From Intestinibacter sp. (lineage in GTDB: Bacteria > Bacillota > Clostridia > Peptostreptococcales > Peptostreptococcaceae): a stretch of 10,658 bases of DNA. A model generated the notes under the pieces. That model saw only the letters and a list, made by a program, of their open reading frames with translations, did not search any database and had not been told where the DNA came from. Positions 1 through 6,721 of the stretch are shown here, piece after piece. Every line of letters begins with the position of its first letter. The stretch's first letter is position 1. The translations under genes were made by a program, and so were the position numbers. The DNA lies in NCBI RefSeq assembly GCF_022780145.1, contig NZ_JALEXO010000273.1, positions 1 through 10,658 of the forward strand. Reading direction: 5' to 3'.

Positions 1-136
1 TTCTTTCAGCTTCATTCAATGCACTTACTTTATCTTTTAAAGTTTTTGCTCTCATTTCATATAATTCACGTTGAGTATCATCATTACTCATTCTAATAAG
101 TTCGTCCTTAGCCTGTCTGATTTCATCTACACTCAT
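1..136 (-). CDS. Rpn-family C-terminal tail, orphan ORF (3' end beyond window)
   Basis: Forty-five codons are visible, starting at the ATG at 136-134 and running off the left edge. The predicted product begins MSVDEIRQAKDELIRMSNDD and continues with a charged helical stretch containing ELYEMRAK and a SALNEAER motif. This pattern (x-AKxELxRxS, then xxYExRxK, then an LNxAxx helix) is what I recall from the C-terminal tail of Rpn-family PD-(D/E)XK nucleases/putative transposases (PDDEXK_2 type). In full-length members about 200 residues of nuclease domain come first; here the reading frame closes with a stop at 164-166, and tsaD ends only 16 bases upstream, so no nuclease domain is present. A TAAGG at 146-150, nine bases from the ATG, is a plausible ribosome binding site, which argues for real translation. 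It may be a decayed 5'-truncated remnant or a stand-alone tail protein. The family assignment is from memory of the motif pattern; the C-terminus is not visible. Confidence 0.6.
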   Translation of the reverse strand, partial: MSVDEIRQAKDELIRMSNDDTQRELYEMRAKTLKDKVSALNEAER

Positions 137-152
137 TTCAATAAACCTTACA

Positions 153-1169
153 TTAATTAATATTTATCTTCAAGTTAGGCACAGCATTTAATGACATATC
201 GTCAATTTTACCATTTATAAAATTATGGTATCCAGCACAGCCTATCATAGCCGCATTATCTGTACATAATTCTATTCTTGGGTATTTGATTTCTATATCG
301 TATTCCTTCGCCATGTCTGTGATTTTTTCTCTAAGTGCTGAGTTCGCTGCAACTCCACCTGATAGAGCTATTATTTTGTAGCCCTTTTCGTTGGCAGCTT
401 TTACAGCTTTTGTAGCTAGGACTTCTACTACAGCTTCTTGGAAAGATGCTGCGACGTCTTCTACTACGATTTCTTGTTTTTTCATTTTTTGGCTGTTTAG
501 GTAGTTTAATACTGCTGATTTTAGTCCGCTGAAGCTGAAGTCGTATGAATCGTCTAAGTAAGCTCTCGGGAATTCTATCGCGTGTTTGTTTCCTTGTTTT
601 GCCAATTTATCTATGATTGGGCCTCCCGGATATCCAAGTCCCATCGCTCTAGAGATTTTATCGAAAGCCTCACCTGAAGCATCGTCTCTAGTTCTTCCTA
701 AGATTTCGTAAGTTTGGTAATCCTTAACCTCTACTAAGTGAGTATGTCCACCTGAAACTACTAGAGTTATAAATGGTGGTTTTAAATCCTTGTGTTCTAT
801 GTAATTTGCGTTTATGTGACCTTGCATGTGGTTTACTCCAACTAGTGGAATTCCTAGAGTAAATGCAAGAGCCTTTGCATAAGATAATCCTACTAAAAGC
901 GCACCAACTAGCCCTGGACCGTAAGTCACAGCTATGTGGTCGATTTGTTCTGGTTTGATTCCTGCTGTATCTAGAGCTTCTTGGTAAACTGCATCGATGT
1001 TTTCTATATGTTTTCTAGATGCTACCTCTGGAACTACACCGCCGAACTTTTTATGTAATTCTATTTGAGTTGAAACTATATTTGCAAGCACTTCTCTACC
1101 GTTTTTTAGTATAGCAACTGCTGTCTCGTCACAACTACTTTCTATAGATAATGTTATAATATCCTTCAT
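153..1169 (-). CDS. tsaD: tRNA N6-adenosine threonylcarbamoyltransferase TsaD
   Basis: TsaD (Kae1/YgjD/Gcp family, ASKHA fold) transfers the threonylcarbamoyl group from threonylcarbamoyl-AMP to A37 of ANN-decoding tRNAs in the cytoplasm, working with TsaB and TsaE. The 338-residue length is typical. The N-terminus has the SIESSCDETAVAI phosphate-binding segment (8-20). The metal-site motif HMQGH (His114, His118) is present, as is Asp304 in CTDNAAMIG, the usual third ligand. Other family blocks are VSGGHTHLV (138-146), GEAFDKISRAMGLGYPGGP (166-184) and the ALSGGVAAN segment (268-276). The ATG at 1169 is preceded by an AGGCGG-type ribosome binding site. It lies 18 bases after rimI in the same operon as tsaB and tsaE. 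Older annotations call this protein an O-sialoglycoprotein endopeptidase, which is obsolete. Confidence 0.97.
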   Translation of the reverse strand: MKDIITLSIESSCDETAVAILKNGREVLANIVSTQIELHKKFGGVVPEVASRKHIENIDAVYQEALDTAGIKPEQIDHIAVTYGPGLVGALLVGLSYAKALAFTLGIPLVGVNHMQGHINANYIEHKDLKPPFITLVVSGGHTHLVEVKDYQTYEILGRTRDDASGEAFDKISRAMGLGYPGGPIIDKLAKQGNKHAIEFPRAYLDDSYDFSFSGLKSAVLNYLNSQKMKKQEIVVEDVAASFQEAVVEVLATKAVKAANEKGYKIIALSGGVAANSALREKITDMAKEYDIEIKYPRIELCTDNAAMIGCAGYHNFINGKIDDMSLNAVPNLKININ

Positions 1170-1187
1170 TTTTTCACCGCCTCGTTA

Positions 1188-1721
1188 TTAAAATTCCTTC
1201 AATTGATTCCACATAATTATGGCATCCTCTTTATTATCGTTGTAATATTCTTTTCTTATTCCTGCCATTTTAAATCCGTATTTTCTATATAAATTTTGTG
1301 CCACTAAATTTGATTTTCTAACCTCTAATGTCATTGAATATATGTTTTCCTTCTTGCATAATTCGACCATTTCGTGCACTAATCTATCTCCTATTCTCTG
1401 ACCTCTATAATCACTGTGAACTGCCACGTTTGTTATATGCCCCTCATCTACTATAAGCCAAATCCCAATATATCCGACAATTTTACCATTTAAATCTGCT
1501 ACAAGATATCTCGCTAAATTGTTTTTTAGCTCATCCATTAGAGATTTTTTAGACCAAGGATCGGCAAAACAGTCTACCTCTACCTTGTGAACCTCGTCTA
1601 TGTCTGTTTTTCTCATAGGTCTTATGATTAAATTGTTCATGTTTAAATCTGTCGCCATACTTAAAATATGGTGTATGTCTGGGTTGTTTCCTAAGTCCAT
1701 GTTTTCCATTTTATTTGTCAT
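1188..1721 (-). CDS. rimI: ribosomal-protein-alanine N-acetyltransferase RimI-like
   Basis: A GNAT-fold acetyltransferase of the RimI group, which acetylates the N-terminal alanine of ribosomal protein S18 in E. coli; the substrate here is inferred. Visible motifs are the acetyl-CoA loop R-G-Q-R-I-G (106-111) following ITNVAVHSDY, LEVRKSN (132-138) containing the glutamate usually proposed as general base, and LYRKYGF (144-150) with the family tyrosine. At 177 residues it is about 25-30 longer than usual RimI: the domain really begins near NNLIIRPM (29-36). The upstream start is nevertheless supported by a GAGGT ribosome binding site at 1731-1735, nine bases before the ATG, whereas the Met28 codon (1640-1638) has no obvious one. 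The gene overlaps the tsaB stop by 11 bases, implying translational coupling. A rimI between tsaB and tsaD is a common Firmicute arrangement. Confidence 0.9.
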   Translation of the reverse strand: MTNKMENMDLGNNPDIHHILSMATDLNMNNLIIRPMRKTDIDEVHKVEVDCFADPWSKKSLMDELKNNLARYLVADLNGKIVGYIGIWLIVDEGHITNVAVHSDYRGQRIGDRLVHEMVELCKKENIYSMTLEVRKSNLVAQNLYRKYGFKMAGIRKEYYNDNKEDAIIMWNQLKEF

Positions 1722-2430
1722 TTTGTTGCAACCTCTTTTGTTTTTCTTCGTATTGTTCTTCGGCTTGTGATTTTCTTATGTATAGAGGGTTTATATTGTA
1801 GCAATTGTAGATGTTCTTTCCTTCATCAAACTTAGCTTTTGCAACTGAACATAAGCTACTTGCCTTAGTTACGTTGTTTGATGCTGCAGGAATTTCTATG
1901 TTTGCAATTTCTTTGATTTTATCTTCGTATTTATAAACTGCTTCACCTACTAATATCCATTCTTCACTTGATTGTGCTAATTCTTCAAGTAGGTCATCTA
2001 TTGGCTCGATTCCTATTTCCTTTATTTCAGTTAATTTTGTACCAACGTATTTGTATCTACCTGTGTAAACTTGATTTCTTTGCGCATCTAGTATTGAGCA
2101 AATTTTCTTGTCGCAAAGGTTCATGTTTCCAGCAAGTATCTCAAGCGAATTAACACCAATCACTGGTATATCATTAACATGAGCAATAGCCTTAGCAGTC
2201 GCCATACCTATTCTAAGCCCAGTAAATGATCCCGGCCCCTCGCAAATCGCCACTGCATCCATCTCTCTTATGCTCAAATCACTTAAACTCAGCATATTTT
2301 CTATCATAGGCATAAGCTTTTGTGAATGAGTCTTTTTAGTATTGATTGTATATTCACAAATTAATTTATTGTCCTCTATAACAGCCACACTCGCAGCCAT
2401 AGAAGATGTATCTATTCCCAAAATCTTCAT
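1711..2430 (-). CDS. tsaB: t6A biosynthesis scaffold protein TsaB
   Basis: TsaB (YeaZ) is a catalytically inactive ASKHA paralogue of TsaD that dimerises with it and recruits TsaE, making the threonylcarbamoyl-transfer complex work in bacteria. The 239-residue product has the expected start, MKILGIDTSSMAASVAVI, and the diagnostic GPGSFTGLRIG block at 65-75, followed by an ASKHA core and a more variable C-terminal half ending in a Glu/Gln/Lys-rich tail. It lacks the HxxxH metal motif of TsaD, as expected for this paralogue. Its ATG shares one base with the tsaE stop (TAATG), with a GAGGAG ribosome binding site inside the end of tsaE. Its own stop is overlapped by rimI. Tight overlaps on both sides indicate a single translationally coupled operon. 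Confidence 0.95.
   Translation of the reverse strand: MKILGIDTSSMAASVAVIEDNKLICEYTINTKKTHSQKLMPMIENMLSLSDLSIREMDAVAICEGPGSFTGLRIGMATAKAIAHVNDIPVIGVNSLEILAGNMNLCDKKICSILDAQRNQVYTGRYKYVGTKLTEIKEIGIEPIDDLLEELAQSSEEWILVGEAVYKYEDKIKEIANIEIPAASNNVTKASSLCSVAKAKFDEGKNIYNCYNINPLYIRKSQAEEQYEEKQKRLQQNDK
1731..1735 (-). promoter_or_regulatory. ribosome binding site supporting the long rimI start
   Basis: GAGGT on the minus strand inside the end of tsaB, nine bases upstream of the ATG at 1721. It decides between the long start and the family-length start at 1640, which lacks a comparable site. Confidence 0.6.
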
Positions 2431-2885
2431 TATTTAGTCAACTCCTCAACTATTTTTTCATATTCTTCTCCATAAGGGATTAATGTCATTTCCCTTCCCA
2501 TATCCTTGTACTTCAATTCTATTTTTAAATATTCATCTGGTAGTATGTCCTCAATTATGTTCGCCCATTCAATTATGCATATACCTTCTCCGTTTATGTA
2601 CTCGTCGAATCCTATGTCGTACATCTCATCGCTGCATCCGATTCTATATACGTCGAAATGGTATAGTGGTATCTTGCCTTCGTATTCGTTTACTATCGTG
2701 AACGTTGGGCTTGTGATGTAGTCGTCTACCTCTAGTGCTTCGGCTAGACTTTGAGTCATGGTAGTCTTGCCTGCGCCTAGGTCTCCAATTAGGCATACTA
2801 TGCTACCTGGCTTTAGAAGTTTGCCTAGCTTGAAGCCTATCTCTCTCGTGTCTTTTTCTTCGTTTAAATATATTTTCTTTATCAT
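2430..2885 (-). CDS. tsaE: t6A biosynthesis ATPase TsaE
   Basis: TsaE (YjeE) is a small P-loop ATPase that binds the TsaB-TsaD heterodimer and is required for multiple turnovers of t6A synthesis. The Walker A motif GDLGAGKTT lies at 34-42, SPTFTIVNEY (switch-like region) at 59-68, YHFDVYR at 75-81 and the conserved IEWAN at 105-109. I start it at the ATG at 2885-2883 (151 residues, family length), because CGGAG at 2895-2899 is nine bases upstream. The longest frame begins nine codons earlier at 2912, but has no ribosome binding site and would embed this one in coding sequence. It is the first gene of the tsaE-tsaB-rimI-tsaD run. tsaC/sua5, which makes the threonylcarbamoyl-AMP donor, is not in the window. 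Confidence 0.95.
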   Translation of the reverse strand: MIKKIYLNEEKDTREIGFKLGKLLKPGSIVCLIGDLGAGKTTMTQSLAEALEVDDYITSPTFTIVNEYEGKIPLYHFDVYRIGCSDEMYDIGFDEYINGEGICIIEWANIIEDILPDEYLKIELKYKDMGREMTLIPYGEEYEKIVEELTK

Positions 2886-2894
2886 TATTTTCAT

Positions 2895-2899
2895 CTCCG
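2895..2899 (-). promoter_or_regulatory. ribosome binding site fixing the tsaE start
   Basis: CGGAG on the minus strand, nine bases from the ATG at 2885. It is absent at useful distance from the alternative ATG at 2912. Confidence 0.7.
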
Positions 2900-2907
2900 T
2901 ATCTAAT

Positions 2908-2925
2908 TTCATATTGAAATATGAA
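2908..2925. repeat. perfect 8+8 inverted repeat in the tsaE leader
   Basis: TTCATATT-GA-AATATGAA is a perfect palindrome with a two-base centre. It sits between the AT-rich promoter-like region and the tsaE ribosome binding site, so it could be an operator or a small RNA hairpin at the start of the tsa transcript. The stem is AT-rich and such palindromes arise by chance in sequence of this composition, so function is unproven. Confidence 0.4.
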
Positions 2926-2934
2926 TCAGATATT

Positions 2935-2945
2935 ATTATATTATA
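2935..2945 (-). promoter_or_regulatory. possible promoter -10 region of the tsa operon
   Basis: Two overlapping TATAAT hexamers occur on the minus strand (2940-2945 and 2935-2940), upstream of tsaE and downstream of the adhE terminator, where a promoter is expected. No good -35 hexamer is seen at 16-18 bases, so this is a position-based guess. Confidence 0.35.
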
Positions 2946-3000
2946 GTTTGTTATAAATTTATAGGCTTACAGATAAAATTTAATAAGTAATTTTTTAGAC

Positions 3001-3037
3001 AATAAAAATAAGAGAAGGATTTGTTCCCTCTCTTATT
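3001..3037 (-). terminator. rho-independent terminator after adhE
   Basis: On the minus strand AATAAGAGAGGG (3037-3026) pairs with CCTTCTCTTATT (3018-3007), twelve pairs including one G-U, around a seven-base loop, followed by a T-rich run at 3008-3001. It lies about 50 bases after the adhE stop and separates adhE from tsaE. Confidence 0.85.
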
Positions 3038-3086
3038 TCATTTAATACATATTATTCATTTTCCGGTCTTGGTAGTTATTTTTTTA

Positions 3087-5738
3087 TTAGCTTACAAATT
3101 CTTCGTCGTCTTCTTCATTTTCCCCAATTAACTCAGCGTACTCAGCCTCCCCATAATAAGCCTTCAAGTACATTTCTTTTATTTCATCAAATAAAGGATA
3201 TCTAGGATTTGCGCCTGTGCATTGATCGTCAAACGCATCCTCAACCATTTGATCTAAATTAGCTAAAAATTCTCTTTCATCTATACCAAATTCTTTTATA
3301 GTTTCAGGTATTCCTACAGCCTTCTTTAGATCTCTTATCTTTTGTTGTAGTGCTTCGAATTTTTCTTCGTCAGTTTTACCTTTGCATCCCACAAATTCAG
3401 CAAGCTCAGCATATCTAGCTATCATGTTTGGATATTCGTATTGTGGGAAAGTACCCATTTTTCTTGGAGCTGTACTAGCGTTAAATTCTAGCACTAGGTT
3501 TATTAATAATGCATTAGCCACACCGTGTGGTATGTGGTGGTAAGCACCTAGTTTATGCGCTAATGAGTGGCAAACTCCTAAGAAAGCATTAGCAAACGCC
3601 ATACCTGCCATTGTTGAAGCATGAGCCATTTTTTCTCTAGCCTTAGGGTCATTTGCTCCATTTTCATATGCTCTTGGTAAATATTCAAATATTGATTTTG
3701 TAGCTTGCATAGCTAATCCATCAGTGAATTCTGTTTGCAGCATCGCAGCATATGCCTCTAAGCTGTGAGTTAAAGCATCTATACCAGAAGCAGCAGTCAA
3801 TCCCTTAGGTTGATTCATCATCATGTCCGCATCTACTATAGCCATAGTTGGCATTAATTCGTAGTCTGCAAGTGGATATTTTTGTCCAGTTTCATCATCT
3901 GTGATAACTGCGAATGGAGTTACCTCAGAGCCTGTTCCTGAAGAAGTAGGTATAGCTACGAATTTAGCCTTGTTGCCCATTTTAGGGAATTGGTAAACTC
4001 TCTTTCTTATATCCATGAATCTCATCGCTAAATCTAAGAAGTCGCATTCTGGATGTTCGTACATTACCCACATGATTTTAGCTGCGTCCATAGGTGAACC
4101 TCCACCTATTGCTATTATTACATCTGGCTCAAATGCTCTTAATTGATCAGCTCCTTTTTGAGCTATTTTTAACGTTGGATCAGGTGCAACCTCTGAGAAA
4201 GTAGCATGTTGAATTCCCATAGCGTCTAATTGGTCAGTTACTGGTTTTGTATATCCATTTTCGTATAGGAATGAGTCAGTTACTATAAACGCTTTTTTGA
4301 AATCGTAGTATTCTGGTCCTAATTCTTTTATCGCAACACCTAAGCAGCCTTTTTTGATATAAGTTTTAACAGGAGTTCTAAACCAAAGCATGTTTTCCCT
4401 TCTTTCTGCAACTGTTTTTACGTTTAATAATTGGAATGGTCCAACTTGACCTGAGAATGAGTTATTTCCCCAAGATCCACAGCCTAATGTTAGTGATGGC
4501 TCTAGCTTGAAGTTGTAAACATCTCCTATTCCACCGAATGCAGATGGAGTGTTAACTAGTATACGACAAGCCTTCATTTTATTTTGGAATTTATCTAATT
4601 TTTCTCTGTTATTAACTACATCTATATATATTCCAGCAGTGTGTCCTATTCCACCACCTTGTACTAATTGGTCAGCTTTTTGTACTGCATCATCAAAATC
4701 CTTTGATTTGTACATTGATAATACTGGGAATAGTTTTTCGTGAGATAATGGCTCACTTATGTCAGTAGATGTAGCTTCACCTATTATTAATTTAGTATCA
4801 GCTGGAACTTCGAATCCCGCTTCTCTAGCTACTTCTACAGCTGGTCTACCAACTAATTTAGCATTCATTGTTCCGTTTGGTCCAAGAACTACTTTTTTAA
4901 GCTTAGTTAATTCATTGCCTTTAGCTATATATGCGTTTCTTGCAACGAATTCTTTTTGAACTTCATTGTATATAGAAGCATCTACTATAACAGCTTGTTC
5001 AGATGCACATATTGTTCCGTTGTCAAAAGTTTTAGAATGTATCACAGATGATACTGCAACCTTTATATCACAAGATTTATCTAAAATTATTGGAACGTTC
5101 CCAGATCCAACACCTAGTGCAGGCTTTCCTGAAGAATAAGCAGCCTTAACCATTCCTGGCCCACCAGTTGCTAGTATTGTATCTGCTTGTTTCATTATTT
5201 CTGCTGATAATTCTATAGATGGTTCGTCTATCCATCCGATTATATTTTCAGGTGCCCCAGCCTTAACTGCTGCATCTAGACAAAGCTTAACTGCTGCTAT
5301 TGTAGATTTTTTCGCTCTTGGATGAGGAGAAAAAACTATAGCATTTCTAGTTTTTAAAGCTATTAAGCATTTAAATATCGCAGTTGAAGTTGGATTTGTA
5401 GTAGGAATTATCCCCGCTAAAACACCTAGAGGCTCAGCTATCTTAGTTATACCAAAAGCGTCGTCCTTATCTATAACTCCACAAGTTTTAGCATCCTTGT
5501 ATTTGTTGTATATATATTCTGAAGCAAAATGGTTTTTTATAACCTTATCCTCTGCAACTCCTATACCAGTTTCTTCTGCAGCCATTTTTGCAAGAGGTAT
5601 TCTCGCTTGATTTGCTGCCATTGCCACTTGGAAGAATATCTCGTCAACTTGATCTTGAGTATATGTAGCGTATTCTTGTTGAGCTGCTCTTACTTCAGCC
5701 ATTTTCTGTTGTAATGTGTTGATGTCTTTTACTATCAT
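3087..5738 (-). CDS. adhE: bifunctional acetaldehyde-CoA/alcohol dehydrogenase AdhE
   Basis: AdhE reduces acetyl-CoA to acetaldehyde and then ethanol, oxidising two NADH; it is a main redox outlet in fermenting anaerobes and forms spirosome filaments in characterised species. The 883-residue protein has an N-terminal CoA-dependent aldehyde dehydrogenase domain (about 1-440) with the catalytic cysteine in GTICASEQAV (Cys244). After a linker comes an iron-dependent alcohol dehydrogenase domain (about 450-870) with GGGSPMD (545-551, NAD site). The iron ligands are Asp654, His658, His724 and His738, each one residue from my recollection of the E. coli numbering. Nothing essential is missing. The C-terminus ends in an acidic tail (GENEEDDEEFVS). 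The ATG at 5738 has AAGGAG nine bases upstream (5749-5754). It is a single-gene transcription unit with its own promoter, Rex boxes and terminator, so redox control by Rex is likely. Confidence 0.98.
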   Translation of the reverse strand: MIVKDINTLQQKMAEVRAAQQEYATYTQDQVDEIFFQVAMAANQARIPLAKMAAEETGIGVAEDKVIKNHFASEYIYNKYKDAKTCGVIDKDDAFGITKIAEPLGVLAGIIPTTNPTSTAIFKCLIALKTRNAIVFSPHPRAKKSTIAAVKLCLDAAVKAGAPENIIGWIDEPSIELSAEIMKQADTILATGGPGMVKAAYSSGKPALGVGSGNVPIILDKSCDIKVAVSSVIHSKTFDNGTICASEQAVIVDASIYNEVQKEFVARNAYIAKGNELTKLKKVVLGPNGTMNAKLVGRPAVEVAREAGFEVPADTKLIIGEATSTDISEPLSHEKLFPVLSMYKSKDFDDAVQKADQLVQGGGIGHTAGIYIDVVNNREKLDKFQNKMKACRILVNTPSAFGGIGDVYNFKLEPSLTLGCGSWGNNSFSGQVGPFQLLNVKTVAERRENMLWFRTPVKTYIKKGCLGVAIKELGPEYYDFKKAFIVTDSFLYENGYTKPVTDQLDAMGIQHATFSEVAPDPTLKIAQKGADQLRAFEPDVIIAIGGGSPMDAAKIMWVMYEHPECDFLDLAMRFMDIRKRVYQFPKMGNKAKFVAIPTSSGTGSEVTPFAVITDDETGQKYPLADYELMPTMAIVDADMMMNQPKGLTAASGIDALTHSLEAYAAMLQTEFTDGLAMQATKSIFEYLPRAYENGANDPKAREKMAHASTMAGMAFANAFLGVCHSLAHKLGAYHHIPHGVANALLINLVLEFNASTAPRKMGTFPQYEYPNMIARYAELAEFVGCKGKTDEEKFEALQQKIRDLKKAVGIPETIKEFGIDEREFLANLDQMVEDAFDDQCTGANPRYPLFDEIKEMYLKAYYGEAEYAELIGENEEDDEEFVS

Positions 5739-5781
5739 GTCTTATACTCTCCTTTATATAAAAATTTTTATTATCCCCTAA

Positions 5782-5799
5782 TTGTTAAAAAAATAACAC
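5782..5799. promoter_or_regulatory. Rex operator, proximal (downstream of start site)
   Basis: TTGTTAAAAAAATAACAC matches the Rex consensus TTGTTAANNNNTTAACAA at 12 of 14 specified positions. It lies roughly +10 to +27 relative to the predicted adhE transcription start, a position where a bound repressor would block elongation or promoter escape. Rex is the NADH/NAD+-sensing repressor that controls adhE in many Firmicutes. Confidence 0.75.
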
Positions 5800-5809
5800 T
5801 TGTTTTATG

Positions 5810-5827
5810 TTGTTAATTATATAACAA
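5810..5827. promoter_or_regulatory. Rex operator overlapping the adhE -10
   Basis: TTGTTAATTATATAACAA matches the Rex consensus at 13 of 14 specified positions and is a TTGTTA-N6-TAACAA palindrome. It contains the adhE -10 hexamer, so Rex and RNA polymerase could not bind together. Its centre is 28 bases from that of the proximal box. Confidence 0.88.
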
Positions 5828-5844
5828 TATATACACCTTTGCAA
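5816..5844 (-). promoter_or_regulatory. adhE promoter, sigma-A type
   Basis: On the minus strand TTGCAA (5844-5839), a 17-base spacer and a perfect TATAAT (5821-5816). Transcription would start near 5809, giving a leader of about 70 bases before the adhE ATG. The -10 lies wholly within a Rex box. Confidence 0.85.
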
Positions 5845-5895
5845 GTACTTTTTTTCAAAAAAATAGAAAATTTTTCAGATCCATTTTTTATCCAA

Positions 5896-5904
5896 ATTAT
5901 ACCA
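5896..5904 (-). promoter_or_regulatory. possible second, distal adhE promoter
   Basis: TGGTATAAT on the minus strand is an extended -10 (TGnTATAAT) about 75 bases upstream of the main promoter's -10. No good -35 is present, which extended -10 promoters can tolerate. The region is very AT-rich, so chance is possible. Confidence 0.35.
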
Positions 5905-5994
5905 TTTTCGTTCAAAATTCAGTATTTTACTATATATTATGCAAAATAGATATTTTCATTGAGCTTTATAAAGTATTTTATAATATTAAAATAT

Positions 5995-6012
5995 TAGTTA
6001 TTTTTTTAACAT
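5995..6012. promoter_or_regulatory. possible third, distal Rex-like site
   Basis: TAGTTATTTTTTTAACAT agrees with the Rex consensus at 11 of 14 specified positions and has a GTTA-N6-TAAC core. It lies about 180 bases upstream of the adhE promoter, just past the ribU terminator. It is weaker than the two promoter-proximal boxes. Apart from this and the extended -10 at 5896-5904, I see nothing in the AT-rich stretch 5845-6020, which has no coding potential. Confidence 0.35.
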
Positions 6013-6021
6013 TAAATATTC

Positions 6022-6053
6022 AAAAAAACCTGTCCCAAATTTATGAGACAGGT
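6022..6053 (-). terminator. rho-independent terminator after ribU
   Basis: On the minus strand ACCTGTCTC (6053-6045) pairs with GGGACAGGT (6036-6028) over nine pairs (one G-U) around an eight-base loop, followed directly by a run of Ts (6028-6022). It lies 17 bases beyond the ribU stop and insulates adhE from ribU. Confidence 0.93.
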
Positions 6054-6070
6054 ATTATTTCTTTTATCAT

Positions 6071-6682
6071 CTATTTAACTGCTAATATTTTTTCAACTTT
6101 CTTATATAATGGTAAAATTACCACTGTCATGATTGCACCTTTTACTATGTTAAATGGTACTACAAGCCAAATCATGAAACTGAATAAATCAGTTACTCTA
6201 GGATTTAATACAGTTCCCATTTGAATTATAACTTCCATTGGAACCATAACCTTTGCGTATAATGGGAATACTATAAAGTAATCTACTACAGCTCCTACGA
6301 TTGCCATTGCTATTGTTCCTAATACTGCACCTATTAATACGTTTTTGTAGCTTTTAACCTTTTTACAGAATAAGCATATCATAAGTACATATGGCCCTGC
6401 TATAAGTATATTTGCAAATTCACCAACTCCACCAGTTGTACTTCCTGTTATCGCTTGCAATAAATTCTTAACTACAACTATTACAAAACCTGCAACAGGT
6501 CCCATTGATATACCACCGAATACTGCAACTACATCAGATAAATCGATTTTTAAAAATGGTGGGAATATTGGTAGCGGTATTTCGAAAAATCTTAATAAAT
6601 AAGCTATTGCTGATAAAATCCCTATTTGCGCTATTACTCTTGTAGACATTTTTGTTTGTTTAACTTTAACACTTTGTTGCAT
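6071..6682 (-). CDS. ribU: riboflavin ECF transporter S component RibU
   Basis: RibU is the membrane-embedded substrate-binding component that captures riboflavin and works with the shared energy-coupling module (EcfA, EcfA', EcfT), which is not in this window. The 203-residue product is very hydrophobic with about five to six membrane helices. It shows the S-component features PPFLKIDLSDVVAVFGG (41-57) and the NLLQAITGSTTGGVGEFANIL stretch (73-93), followed by alternating helices and a C-terminal Lys-rich end. I start it at the ATG at 6682-6680, because a perfect GGAGG (6691-6695) sits eight bases upstream. The longer frame would start at a TTG (6697) that overlaps that site. Regulation is clear: an FMN riboswitch with a terminator precedes the gene, so FMN sufficiency shuts off uptake. 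A single-gene unit. Confidence 0.95.
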   Translation of the reverse strand: MQQSVKVKQTKMSTRVIAQIGILSAIAYLLRFFEIPLPIFPPFLKIDLSDVVAVFGGISMGPVAGFVIVVVKNLLQAITGSTTGGVGEFANILIAGPYVLMICLFCKKVKSYKNVLIGAVLGTIAMAIVGAVVDYFIVFPLYAKVMVPMEVIIQMGTVLNPRVTDLFSFMIWLVVPFNIVKGAIMTVVILPLYKKVEKILAVK

Positions 6683-6690
6683 AAATATAA

Positions 6691-6695
6691 CCTCC
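6691..6695 (-). promoter_or_regulatory. ribosome binding site fixing the ribU start
   Basis: Perfect GGAGG on the minus strand, eight bases before the ATG at 6682. It rules out the in-frame TTG at 6697, which overlaps it. Confidence 0.85.
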
Positions 6696-6721
6696 AATAA
6701 AATAAATTATTATAGGCTAAA

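Noticed and set aside
2886..2912. Longer tsaE start at 2912
   Set aside because: No ribosome binding site precedes it, and the good CGGAG at 2895-2899 would lie inside the coding region; the 2885 start gives the usual family length.
5860..5885. A/T-rich inverted repeat (GAAAAATTTTC type) upstream of adhE as a terminator
   Set aside because: It has no GC pairs and no loop; it is simple A/T run symmetry, not a plausible transcription terminator.
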